Below, piece after piece: positions 28,842 through 36,530 of a stretch of 64,000 nt of DNA (its first letter is position 1; every line of letters begins with the position of its first letter). The notes below the pieces were generated by a model. The model saw only the letters and a list, made by a program, of their open reading frames with translations. It made no database searches and had not been told where the DNA came from. The position numbers and the translations under genes are program-made. Source of the stretch: Ursidibacter arcticus (lineage in GTDB: Bacteria; Pseudomonadota; Gammaproteobacteria; Enterobacterales; Pasteurellaceae); the NCBI RefSeq assembly GCF_009761375.1, contig NZ_LEKM01000221.1:1-64000 (forward strand), written 5' to 3'.

Positions 28842-29318
28842 ATGCTAACAAAAGCAACACCGACAGCGTGTCAGGTTAAATGCTTGTCAGCAACAGGATT
28901 AGGTTTATTAGGGCTCCGCCTATTTTTAGCCTATGAATTTTTAGAAGCTGGCATTGAAAAATGGAATGGAGAAAATTGGTTTGGCTCAATTCAAGATCAG
29001 TTTCCATTTCCGTTTCATCTTTTACCTGCTGATTTTAACTGGGTGGTTGCAATGGGAAGTGAATTACTCTTTCCTGTATTGCTTGCATTCGGTTTATTCA
29101 CACGATTTAGTGCATTAAGTTTAGCTGTTTTAACGTTGGTTGCTTGGTATGCGGTTCACGCAGGGCTAGGGTATAACGTATGTAATAGCGGTTTTAAAAT
29201 GCCACTGATTTACTTGATAACGCTATTACCGCTCTTAATGCAGGGAGCAGGGTTCTTTTCTGTGGATTATTTCTTACAGAAAAAACATTCAACTTATAAC
29301 TGGTTGAAATTTCTTTAA
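28842..29318 (+). CDS. hvfX: DoxX-family membrane protein of the metallophore operon (HvfX)
   Basis: Integral membrane protein of 158 residues with about four hydrophobic segments of the DoxX family (GLLGLRLFLAYEFLEAGIEKW, MGSELLFPVLLAFGLFTRFSALSLAVLTLVAWYAVHAG, FKMPLIYLITLLPLLMQGAGFFS). DoxX proteins accompany DUF692/DUF2063 genes in metallophore (bufferin and HvfA) operons. Here it is the first gene, 29 bp before the precursor gene, behind an ECF-like promoter. Its exact role in that system is not established; export, redox or membrane handling of the peptide are possibilities. Confidence 0.85.
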   Translation: MLTKATPTACQVKCLSATGLGLLGLRLFLAYEFLEAGIEKWNGENWFGSIQDQFPFPFHLLPADFNWVVAMGSELLFPVLLAFGLFTRFSALSLAVLTLVAWYAVHAGLGYNVCNSGFKMPLIYLITLLPLLMQGAGFFSVDYFLQKKHSTYNWLKFL

Positions 29319-29347
29319 TTTTATAAAAAAACTAATAGGAGCTTAAA

Positions 29348-29680
29348 ATGAAAAAAGTAACAACATTAACCGCATTAGCAGGTGCATTAGCAATGGCAGT
29401 TTCAGCTCAAGTGAGTGCAGAAACCAAGTCAATGGACAAAATGGCTACTGATAATTGTATGGAAATGAAAGATGGCAAATGCGTAAAAATGAAAGCCGCA
29501 GAAGGTAAATGTGGTGAAGGCAAATGTGGTGGCAATGATATGAAAGCTGACCCGAAAATGAAAGCGGCTGAAGGTAAATGCGGTGAAGGCAAATGTGGTG
29601 GACACGATAAAAAAGCTGATCCAAAAATGAAAGCGGCTGAAGGTAAATGCGGCGAAGGTAAATGTGGTGGTTCAAAGTAA
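29348..29680 (+). CDS. hvfA: HvfA-type Cys-repeat RiPP metallophore precursor
   Basis: Secreted 110-residue precursor of a ribosomally made, post-translationally modified copper-binding peptide. The signal peptide ends VSA (22-24). After DNCMEMKDGKCVKM come 2.7 copies of a 23-residue repeat (48-70, 71-93, 94-110), each with AAEGKCGEGKCGG. This gives six EGKCG motifs and eight cysteines (37, 45, 55, 60, 78, 83, 101, 106). In the related Haemophilus system the EGKCG cysteines become oxazolone/thioamide pairs that bind Cu(I). AGGAGC precedes the ATG. A hairpin follows the stop, before hvfB. Confidence 0.9.
   Translation: MKKVTTLTALAGALAMAVSAQVSAETKSMDKMATDNCMEMKDGKCVKMKAAEGKCGEGKCGGNDMKADPKMKAAEGKCGEGKCGGHDKKADPKMKAAEGKCGEGKCGGSK
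29489..29677 (+). repeat. 69-bp in-frame tandem repeat in hvfA
   Basis: Two full units (29489-29557, 29558-29626) and a shortened third (29627-29677) encode the MKAAEGKCGEGKCGG blocks. Units differ at a few silent and coding positions. Repeat number could change by slippage or recombination and so alter the number of metal sites. Confidence 0.9.
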
Positions 29681-29697
29681 ACCATAACGCTACACAA

Positions 29698-29741
29698 TAA
29701 GCGGGTAGATTTGTTATTTTTTCTGCAAATCAACCCGCTTA
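29698..29741 (+). terminator. Hairpin between hvfA and hvfB
   Basis: TAAGCGGGTAGATTTG (from 29698) pairs with CAAATCAACCCGCTTA (to 29741) with one mismatch. It looks like a degenerate uptake-signal pair (AAGCGGG for AAGCGGT). Standing 17 bp after the precursor gene and before the enzyme gene, it could cause partial termination or stabilise hvfA mRNA. Confidence 0.65.
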
Positions 29742-29758
29742 ATTAACAGGAGAAAATA

Positions 29759-30652
29759 ATGTTAGTTGGAGCAGGTTTAGGTTATCGACGTGATTTAGCG
29801 GAAGATTTTTTAAAGCTACCCGATAACCGTACAATTCAGTTTATGGAAGTTGCCCCTGAGAATTGGCTAAAAATGGGCGGATTAGCACGTTATCAATTTG
29901 ACCAAGTTGCAGAACGAATCCCCCTTGCTGTTCACGGCTTATCTTTGTCTTTAGGTGGACAAGCCCCTTTAGACCGAGAGCTATTGCAAGGAATCAAAAC
30001 CTTAATGACGCAATACAACGCACATTTTTTCTCCGAGCATTTAAGCTATTGTGAATGTGAAGGGCATTTGTACGATTTATTGCCGATGCCATTTACTGAT
30101 GAAGCGGTAAAGCATACAGCCCAACGCATTCGTGATGTACAAGATTTTTTAGGCTGTCGCATCTCGCTAGAAAATACGTCCTACTATTTACATTCACCAA
30201 CTAGCACAATGAATGAAGTGGAATTTTTAAATGCAATTGCTCAGGAAGCTGATTGTGGCATTCACTTAGATGTCAATAACATTTATGTAAATGGCGTTAA
30301 TCACAATTTGCTCGATCCTTATCTGTTTATTGATAATGTCGATGTGAGCCGAGTAAATTACATTCATATTGCAGGACACGATGAAGATCATTCGGCAACC
30401 ACGCCTATCAATGAAAGTGGCGAATCGTTTAATAAAGTCAAAGGAGAATTTCGCCATCTACCCGAATTATTGATCGATACTCACGGTGAAGCGGTAAAAG
30501 GAACGGTTTGGGATCTGCTGGATTATACTTATCAGCGTTTACCGCATATTCCGCCAACATTATTGGAACGTGATTTTAATTTTCCACCCTTTTCAGAATT
30601 ATGTGCTGAAGTACAGCATATCGCCACATTACAGAAAAAATATGCAAAATAA
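29759..30652 (+). CDS. hvfB: MNIO-family (DUF692) multinuclear iron oxidase HvfB
   Basis: TIM-barrel iron enzyme of 297 residues that would modify the cysteines of HvfA. DUF692 hallmarks are [30 protein letters not shown] (His59), FSEHLSY (Glu93, His94), SLENTSYYL (Glu138), [12 protein letters not shown] (Asp171), [10 protein letters not shown] (His207) and LIDTHGEAV (Asp240, His242). The His/Asp/Glu residues are the likely iron ligands by comparison with MbnB-type enzymes. AGGAGAAAATA lies before the ATG. It is followed 18 bp later by its partner gene. Confidence 0.92.
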   Translation: MLVGAGLGYRRDLAEDFLKLPDNRTIQFMEVAPENWLKMGGLARYQFDQVAERIPLAVHGLSLSLGGQAPLDRELLQGIKTLMTQYNAHFFSEHLSYCECEGHLYDLLPMPFTDEAVKHTAQRIRDVQDFLGCRISLENTSYYLHSPTSTMNEVEFLNAIAQEADCGIHLDVNNIYVNGVNHNLLDPYLFIDNVDVSRVNYIHIAGHDEDHSATTPINESGESFNKVKGEFRHLPELLIDTHGEAVKGTVWDLLDYTYQRLPHIPPTLLERDFNFPPFSELCAEVQHIATLQKKYAK

Positions 30653-30670
30653 CGAAAAAGGGGAAAGCGA

Positions 30671-31399
30671 ATGAACACAAAAAATATCACAAATAGCCAT
30701 AATCAACTTGTTGAAACTCAACAAGCCCTTGCCAATGCCATTCGGCAAGGTATATCGGCAGAGCATTCGTACGATCCCACTCGTTTAGCTGTTTACGCTC
30801 GTTTAGTCAGAAATAATACCTTAGGGTTTATCGATCGTTGCTATGTAGAAGTGCCGAAGCATCTTGAAAGTTCACAATGGGCAGAAAGCAAAGAAACCTT
30901 TATTCGAGAAGGGAAAGCCCATTCGCCTTATTTCCAAGATATCGCAGGGGAATTTCTCATTTTTTGCCAACAACGAGAGTTATTTACGCCCGCCATTCTT
31001 GAGCTAATGGATTTTGAATATACACAGCTATTGGCTGAAGTGTCTCAAGAAAATGTACCGTCATCATTTGAGTGGGACGAACAAACAGAAATGAAATTAT
31101 CAGGTTGTGCTTTTTTACGCAGTTATGAGAGCGATTTTATTAGCTCACAATTTGCTGAATTGGCATCTCAAGCTACTCAACTGATTGTGTGGCGAGACAG
31201 TGAATTTGGTGTTTATTTTCAAACGTTAAACCAACTGGATTTCTGGTTACTCACTTATTTGAGCGAGCAAAGTGCATCATTAGCAAATATTTTGCAAGAG
31301 CTTGAAACACTAACCGCAAATAGTGCCGAATTAAAACCGCTCTTACAACAAACTTGGATGACTTGGATTGCGAGAGAGGCGGTTATTCCAAGCAATTAA
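30671..31399 (+). CDS. hvfC: DUF2063 partner protein HvfC
   Basis: A 242-residue protein of the DUF2063 family, the usual partner of DUF692 enzymes; by analogy with MbnC and other MNIO partners it helps bind and present the precursor leader. The recognisable N-terminal domain is QLVETQQALANAIRQG, YDPTRLAVYARLVRNNTLGFIDRCYVEVPKHL and PYFQDIAGEFLIFC. The C-terminal half is more divergent. It is the last gene of the operon and converges with yigZ; an inverted repeat at 31400-31439 lies at the junction. Confidence 0.88.
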   Translation: MNTKNITNSHNQLVETQQALANAIRQGISAEHSYDPTRLAVYARLVRNNTLGFIDRCYVEVPKHLESSQWAESKETFIREGKAHSPYFQDIAGEFLIFCQQRELFTPAILELMDFEYTQLLAEVSQENVPSSFEWDEQTEMKLSGCAFLRSYESDFISSQFAELASQATQLIVWRDSEFGVYFQTLNQLDFWLLTYLSEQSASLANILQELETLTANSAELKPLLQQTWMTWIAREAVIPSN

Positions 31400-31439
31400 A
31401 CTTGTAAAAAAATTCCACTATCAAACCGCTTTTACAAGT
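31400..31439. terminator. Convergent hairpin hvfC / yigZ
   Basis: ACTTGTAAAA (31400-31409) and TTTTACAAGT (31430-31439) are perfect 10-bp arms, enclosing an uptake core ACCGCTT. The second arm overlaps the last codons of yigZ. Confidence 0.5.
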
Positions 31440-32029
31440 GCTAGCTTGCCTGCAAACCGTTGGGTTAAAAGCATTTGAAAGGTTTCAACTTGTGTTGGAT
31501 TGATAGCGAGCGTTAGCTCAATTTTATCGCTGAATTGTTGTTCTTCAATAACAATGTCCCACTCATCAATGAGATGTTGCAAGCTGTTAAATTGATCATA
31601 TTCGCATTGTAAGCGGTAAGATTGGCGTAAAACTTTGCGGAATTTTTCCACTTGCAGTAGAGCTTGTTGCACGCCGTTGCCATAGGCTTTTACTAGCCCA
31701 CCAGTGCCGAGCAAAATCCCGCCATAGTAACGAACGACTACCGCACTGATTTCCCCCAAACCACTTCCAATCAGATAACTGAGCATTGGCTTACCTGCTG
31801 TGCCTGATGGTTCACCATCGTCAGAAAAGCCATATTGTTGTGAGTCGTTGGGCGAACCTGCAACACAAGCCCAACAGTGATGACGAGCTTGTGGATGTTG
31901 CTGTTTAATCTCCGTCCAAAAGGCTTTTGCTTGTTCTAAACCTTCCGTATGGCGTAGGTAAGTGATAAATTGGCTTTTTTTGATCTCTTCTTCAAAGATA
32001 ATTTCTGCCTTGGGGATAAAATATTCCAT
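31421..32029 (-). CDS. yigZ: YigZ (IMPACT) family protein
   Basis: Protein of 202 residues related to E. coli YigZ and eukaryotic IMPACT. The N-terminal UPF0029 domain has KKSQFITYLRHT, HHCWACVAGSPNDSQQYGFSDDGEPSGTAGKPML and VVRYYGGILLGTGGLVKAYG. A DUF1949 C-terminal domain of ferredoxin-like shape follows. The molecular role in bacteria is not settled. Single gene, convergent with the hvf operon and divergent from the TRAP transporter. Confidence 0.93.
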   Translation of the reverse strand: MEYFIPKAEIIFEEEIKKSQFITYLRHTEGLEQAKAFWTEIKQQHPQARHHCWACVAGSPNDSQQYGFSDDGEPSGTAGKPMLSYLIGSGLGEISAVVVRYYGGILLGTGGLVKAYGNGVQQALLQVEKFRKVLRQSYRLQCEYDQFNSLQHLIDEWDIVIEEQQFSDKIELTLAINPTQVETFQMLLTQRFAGKLALVKAV

Positions 32030-32061
32030 TTTCTGTTTTCGTAAAAAATTTGTAACAAAAT

Positions 32062-32092
32062 TGTGATTTTCTTCATATTTAATGAAGAAATC
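32062..32092 (+). promoter_or_regulatory. CRP-like site and inverted repeat before the TRAP genes
   Basis: TGTGA-N6-TCATA (32062-32077) differs from the CRP consensus TGTGA-N6-TCACA by one base. It overlaps an inverted repeat GATTTTCTTCAT (32065-32076) / ATGAAGAAATC (32082-32092) with one extra T. It lies about 113 bp before the TAXI gene, suggesting carbon-source or other transcriptional control. Confidence 0.4.
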
Positions 32093-32204
32093 GTTTGCGT
32101 ATCATTTAAAAGTCTTGTATATCTGTTACCTGTTATTGTTTTCTAACGATAATCAAATCATAACACAACATATTCTATTCTTTCCTGATAAGAGGATCCA
32201 TTAG

Positions 32205-33167
32205 ATGAAAAAATTATTAAAACTTTCTTTACTCGCAACACTTGCAACCACTGCAATCTCTGCTCAAGCAGAAGAGAAATTTATTACTATTGGTACAGGT
32301 GGTCAAACAGGTGTTTATTACGTTGTTGGTCAGTCTATTTGTCAATTAGTAAACCGCGATACTGCAAAAACACAAGTAAAATGTAATGCCCCTTCAACAG
32401 GTGGTTCAGTGGCTAACTTAAACTCAATTGCGGCTAAACAAATGGATATGGGGATTGCACAATCTGACTGGCAATTCCACGCTTACAACGGTTCAAGCTC
32501 TTTTGAAGGGAAGAAAAACGATAAATTGCGTGCTATTTTCTCTATTCACCCAGAGCCGTTTACCGTAATGGCTCGTACCGATGCCAAAATTGCGTCTTTT
32601 GATGATTTAAAAGGTAAACGTGTAAATGTGGGCGACCCTGGTTCAGGTACTCGTGCGACAATGAATGTGATTTTAAATGCAAAAGGTTGGACAGACAAAG
32701 AATTTAAAGTTGCGTCTGAATTAAAACCATCTGAAATGGCATCAGTAATGTGTGATAACAACTTAGATGCAATCACTTATAACGTTGGTCACCCAAATGG
32801 TGCATTAAAAGAAGCCGCAGCATCTTGTGATGCTCACTTAGTCCCAGTGACAGGCGAAGCAATTGATAAATTAGTTGCTGAAAACTCTTACTATGCAAAA
32901 GCAACTATTCCAGGTGGGTTATATAAAGGTACGGATAACCCTGTGGAAAGTTTCGGGGTATATGCGACTTTAGTAACTTCTACTGATGTTGAAGCAGATA
33001 AAGTTTATGCGGTAGTGAAAGCGGTATTTGATAACTTTGACCGTTTCAAACGTTTACACCCAGCATTCGAGAACTTAAAAGCAGAAGATATGGTGAAAAA
33101 TGCGTTATCTGCACCATTACACGAAGGAGCAGAACGTTACTATAAAGAAAAAGGTTGGATTAAATAA
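32205..33167 (+). CDS. TRAP transporter solute-binding protein, TAXI family
   Basis: Periplasmic substrate receptor of a TRAP transporter, 320 residues. It has a signal peptide (cleavage near ISAQA/EEKF) and TAXI-family features: FITIGTGGQTGVYYVVGQSICQLVN (the TAXI/GVYY segment), CNAPSTGGSVANLNSIAAKQMDMGIAQSD and NVGDPGSGTRATMNVIL. The ligand is unknown; characterised TAXI proteins bind small acids such as glutamate or 2-oxoglutarate. It forms an operon with the fused permease and the universal stress protein downstream, with a hairpin after it. Confidence 0.92.
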   Translation: MKKLLKLSLLATLATTAISAQAEEKFITIGTGGQTGVYYVVGQSICQLVNRDTAKTQVKCNAPSTGGSVANLNSIAAKQMDMGIAQSDWQFHAYNGSSSFEGKKNDKLRAIFSIHPEPFTVMARTDAKIASFDDLKGKRVNVGDPGSGTRATMNVILNAKGWTDKEFKVASELKPSEMASVMCDNNLDAITYNVGHPNGALKEAAASCDAHLVPVTGEAIDKLVAENSYYAKATIPGGLYKGTDNPVESFGVYATLVTSTDVEADKVYAVVKAVFDNFDRFKRLHPAFENLKAEDMVKNALSAPLHEGAERYYKEKGWIK

Positions 33168-33189
33168 TTTTAGCCCTTTTATTTTTACA

Positions 33190-33212
33190 GGCAGGTCAGT
33201 TCCTGCCTTTTT
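33190..33212 (+). terminator. Attenuating terminator between TAXI protein and permease genes
   Basis: GGCAGG (33190-33195) and CCTGCC (33202-33207) are followed by five T. This would let the binding protein be made in excess over the permease, a common arrangement in transport operons. Confidence 0.65.
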
Positions 33213-33224
33213 CGGTTCAACATC

Positions 33225-33282
33225 ACAAGCGGTTAGTTGCGTATAAAATTTTGCAAAATTTTTAAACTAACAGACCGCTTGT
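33225..33282. repeat. Inverted pair of uptake signals
   Basis: ACAAGCGGT (33225-33233) and ACCGCTTGT (33274-33282), the second within a full GACCGCTTGT, with further pairing between GGTTAGTT and AACTAAC. The pair lies in the 141-bp gap before the permease and argues against the upstream in-frame start at 33237. Confidence 0.75.
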
Positions 33283-33308
33283 TTTCTCATTTTAGGAATA
33301 TTTTATTT

Positions 33309-35942
33309 ATGTCCGCACAAGAAAAGACCGCCAGTTACGATGATCTACAAGATATGGTTGCATCGAACGATTCAGGTGGGCGTAATCCTGCTGGATTAAC
33401 CAAAAAGATTATCGTCGCAACGGCAATTTTATGGTCGTTATTCCAACTCTATTACACTTCACCGTTCCCATTCTGGTTACAAGAAGTGATTCGCAACTGG
33501 GGATTTGACCTCAATGTGGTAATTGATGACACCAAAGCTCGTTCAATTCACCTTGCCTTTGCAATGTTTTTAGCTTATCTCTCTTTCCCTGCGTTTGCCA
33601 CTTCACCTAAACATCGAGTACCTTATCAAGACTGGCTATTTGCAACCTTAGGAGCATTTCTAGCTGCTTACTATATTTTCTTTTATGAAGGCTTAGTCAC
33701 TCGCTTTGGGGCACCGAATATACAGGATATTATTGCAGGCTGTTTAGGGATTTTGCTGTTATTAGAAGCTTGTCGCCGTAGCCTTGGTTTGCCGTTGGTG
33801 ATTATTGCCGTAGTCTTCCTACTTTATAACTATCTCGGGCAGTTCTTACCAACCAGTTGGATTATCAGCCACCGCTCAGGCTCACTTTCTCAAATTATTA
33901 ACCAGCAGTGGATCACAACTGAAGGGGTATTTGGTGTCGCACTTGGTGTTTCAACAAAATATGTGTTCTTATTTGTGTTATTCGGTGCATTGCTAGACAA
34001 AGCTGGTGCGGGTAACTACTTTATTAAAACCGCTTTCGCTTACTTAGGGCATTTAAGTGGTGGGCCAGGTAAAGCTGCAGTGGTTTCTTCTGCTTTAACA
34101 GGGTTGGTCTCTGGCTCTTCGATTGCCAACGTAGTTACTACGGGGACATTTACCATTCCAATGATGAAACGTGTCGGCTTGAGTGCTGAAAAAGCAGGAG
34201 CTGTTGAAGTTGCATCATCAGTGAATGGTCAGATTATGCCACCTGTAATGGGGGCTGCAGCGTTTTTAATGATTGAGTACGTTAATATGCCATATAGCCA
34301 GTTAATTACTCACGCATTCTTACCTGCTCTGATTTCTTATATTGCCCTTGTCTATATTGTGCATTTAGAAGCTCAAAAAATGGGATTAAAAGGATTAGAG
34401 CGAGTTGAGCCAATTAGCCCTATTCTTGTTACCCTACTAAAAGTTGTAAGCTATATCTTAGCAGTTGTCGCTTTAGCAAGTGCTGTTTACTATGGCTTAG
34501 GTTGGATCAAAACCGTTACACCTGATTTTGCATTCTTAATTGTCTGTGTATTATTAGCAGTGGCATACCTCGCGTTAATTAAGCGTGTGGCAAGTTTCCC
34601 TGATTTAGAAATGGACGATCCGAATTCACAAGTTGCAAAATTACCATATCGCAAACCAACAGTGAATGCAGGATTACATTACCTTCTTCCTGTTGTTGTG
34701 TTAATGTGGTGTTTAATGGTTGAGCAAATGTCACCAGGGCTATCTGCCTTCTGGGGAACGGCTGCTCTTTCTGTTATTTTAGTCACTCAACGCCCACTAT
34801 TAAGTTTCTTCCGTCAAGATCAGGGCAATAAAACTGCATTGTTCAAACAAGGTGTACAAGAACTGGTAGATGGTTTAGAGTCTGGTGCTCGCAATATGAT
34901 CGGCATTGGTATTGCAACCGCAACCGCAGGTATTATTGTGGGTGCAGTGTCATTAACAGGTTTTGGCGTACAACTTTCGGGCATTATTGAAATGCTTTCA
35001 ATGGGTAACATTTTGTTGATGTTAATCCTTGTGGCAATTTTCAGTTTAATTCTTGGAATGGGCTTACCAACCACCGCAAACTATATTGTCGTATCTTCTT
35101 TAATGGCATTAGTTATTGTTGAAGTAGGTAAACAAAATGGTCTAATCGTACCGCTTATTGCTGTTCACCTTTTTGTCTTCTATTTCGGCATTATGGCAGA
35201 CGTAACCCCACCTGTTGGCTTAGCCTCTTTTGCTGCTGCGGCAATTTCAGGCGGTAGCCCAATCAAAACAGGGGTTCAAGCGTTCTATTACAGTTTAAGA
35301 ACCGCTATTTTGCCATTCCTATTTATTTTCAATACCGATTTATTGTTAATTGATGTAGGTTGGGCGAAAGGTATTTTGGTCTTCTTGAGTGCGACTATTG
35401 GTATCTTGATTTTTACTTCAGCAACAATGAACTATTTCTTAGTGAAAAATAAACTGTGGGAAAGTCTCGTACTTATTTTTGCAGCCTTTGTATTATTCAG
35501 ACCAGGGTTCTTTATGGAGCATATTTCACCAACTGCTCGCCATATTGAGCCTGCAAAAATGGTTGAAGAAATTGCGAAAACGCCAGTGGGGCAACATTTA
35601 ACCATTAAAGTGGCGGGTGTAAACCCATACGGCAAACCAATCGAATTTTACTCACAGCTCACTGTACCACAGGGCGATAGTGGTGAAGATCGAATTAAAG
35701 CACTTGGTTTAACGTTACTGGATACAGGCGAGAAAATTGAGATTGACGGTAAAGCATCACCGAAAATTATTATTGATAATGTCGAGCTTGAGTCCCCAGC
35801 CGCTAAAGTCGGCTTAAATTGGGATCAAACCATTCTTGATGTTGCCTTGCCACAAAGCTCATTACCAAAAGAGTTGATGTTTATTCCTGCATTGTTACTT
35901 ATTTTAGGTGTTGCGTGGAATCAACGTCGTCGTAAACCTTAA
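33309..35942 (+). CDS. TRAP transporter fused permease (4TM+12TM) with DUF3394
   Basis: Inner-membrane permease of the TAXI-TRAP system in which the small (DctQ-like) and large (DctM-like) subunits are fused; 877 residues from the ATG at 33309 (an in-frame ATG 72 bp earlier falls in an uptake-signal hairpin). DctM-type motifs include SGSSIANVVTTGTFTIPMMKRVG, SSVNGQIMPPVMGAAAFLM, LGMGLPTTANYIVVSSLMA and DVTPPVGLASFAAAAISGG. A C-terminal segment of about 150 residues beyond the last DctM helices looks like DUF3394. Powered by an ion gradient. Confidence 0.92.
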   Translation: MSAQEKTASYDDLQDMVASNDSGGRNPAGLTKKIIVATAILWSLFQLYYTSPFPFWLQEVIRNWGFDLNVVIDDTKARSIHLAFAMFLAYLSFPAFATSPKHRVPYQDWLFATLGAFLAAYYIFFYEGLVTRFGAPNIQDIIAGCLGILLLLEACRRSLGLPLVIIAVVFLLYNYLGQFLPTSWIISHRSGSLSQIINQQWITTEGVFGVALGVSTKYVFLFVLFGALLDKAGAGNYFIKTAFAYLGHLSGGPGKAAVVSSALTGLVSGSSIANVVTTGTFTIPMMKRVGLSAEKAGAVEVASSVNGQIMPPVMGAAAFLMIEYVNMPYSQLITHAFLPALISYIALVYIVHLEAQKMGLKGLERVEPISPILVTLLKVVSYILAVVALASAVYYGLGWIKTVTPDFAFLIVCVLLAVAYLALIKRVASFPDLEMDDPNSQVAKLPYRKPTVNAGLHYLLPVVVLMWCLMVEQMSPGLSAFWGTAALSVILVTQRPLLSFFRQDQGNKTALFKQGVQELVDGLESGARNMIGIGIATATAGIIVGAVSLTGFGVQLSGIIEMLSMGNILLMLILVAIFSLILGMGLPTTANYIVVSSLMALVIVEVGKQNGLIVPLIAVHLFVFYFGIMADVTPPVGLASFAAAAISGGSPIKTGVQAFYYSLRTAILPFLFIFNTDLLLIDVGWAKGILVFLSATIGILIFTSATMNYFLVKNKLWESLVLIFAAFVLFRPGFFMEHISPTARHIEPAKMVEEIAKTPVGQHLTIKVAGVNPYGKPIEFYSQLTVPQGDSGEDRIKALGLTLLDTGEKIEIDGKASPKIIIDNVELESPAAKVGLNWDQTILDVALPQSSLPKELMFIPALLLILGVAWNQRRRKP

Positions 35943-35952
35943 CTATAAAACT

Positions 35953-35998
35953 AAAGCGGTGAGATGATTGGAAAATTTTGCAAGAATCTGACCGCTTA
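35953..35998 (+). terminator. Uptake-signal-pair hairpin between permease and stress-protein genes
   Basis: AAAGCGGTGAGAT (from 35953) and ATCTGACCGCTT (to about 35997). It lies in the 71-bp gap, and an in-frame TTG at 35978 inside it is rejected as the start of the next gene. Confidence 0.55.
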
Positions 35999-36013
35999 TT
36001 AAAGGAAATCAAT

Positions 36014-36439
36014 ATGTATAATAAACTCTTAATTGCGATTGATTTAAGTGATTTGAAAAGTGCCAAATTTGTCGTAGATACTGCATTAAAAATTACCGCA
36101 AATAATCCTGATGCGATTTATCGTGTTGTTACCATTATTGAGCCGATTGATGATAGTTTTATCTCCGCATTCTTACCTAAGAACTTTGATAAATCTGTGA
36201 TTGAAGAAGCGAATAAAGCCTTACACGAATTTACTCAAACACATTTCCCAGCAGGTTCGAAAGTACAACACATCGTCGCTCACGGTACAATCTATGAAGA
36301 AATTAACCGTATTGCTGAAGAGAAATCGGTTGATCTGATTGTGATGTTAGCAAGTAGTAAACCAAAAGCGAAAGGTTTAAGTTCAAATACGGTTAAAGTT
36401 GCACGCAATAGCGATAAGCCAATTTTGATTTTGCGTTAG
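36014..36439 (+). CDS. Universal stress protein (UspA family), TRAP-associated
   Basis: Cytoplasmic Usp-fold protein of 141 residues from the ATG at 36014, preceded by AAAGGA. Family features: LLIAIDLSDLKSAKFVVDTAL at the N-terminus, HGTIYEEINRIAEEKSVDLIVMLASSKPKAKGLSSNTVKVARNSDKPILILR at the C-terminus. The ATP-binding G-2x-G-9x-G(S/T) pattern is only partly met (no clear GxxG), so nucleotide binding is uncertain. Usp proteins next to TRAP genes (TeaD type) can regulate the transporter. Confidence 0.87.
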   Translation: MYNKLLIAIDLSDLKSAKFVVDTALKITANNPDAIYRVVTIIEPIDDSFISAFLPKNFDKSVIEEANKALHEFTQTHFPAGSKVQHIVAHGTIYEEINRIAEEKSVDLIVMLASSKPKAKGLSSNTVKVARNSDKPILILR

Positions 36440-36448
36440 GCAATCAAT

Positions 36449-36512
36449 ACAAGCGGTAGGGTTTTAAGGTATTTTTGCAATTTGCAAAATCCTTTCGCTA
36501 TCTAACCGCTTG
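36449..36512. repeat. Inverted uptake-signal pair at the edge of the restriction island
   Basis: ACAAGCGGT (36449-36457) and ACCGCTTGT (36504-36512), with T/A-rich pairing between. It stands between the convergent stress-protein gene and the last methyltransferase gene, and may serve both as terminators. Confidence 0.7.
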
Positions 36513-36530
36513 TTGTTCAATCAATTTTGT

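Noticed and set aside
29489..29677. Regularly repeated DNA that might be read as a CRISPR array
   Set aside because: Repeats are contiguous and in frame with no unique spacers; they encode the peptide.
29407..29733. Long open frames on the minus strand across hvfA with Pro/His/Leu repeats
   Set aside because: They mirror the tandem repeat of the real gene, have no ribosome site, and give low-complexity proteins.
33237..33308. N-terminal extension of the TRAP permease
   Set aside because: It lies within an inverted uptake-signal pair; the start at 33309 is preceded by a plausible ribosome site.
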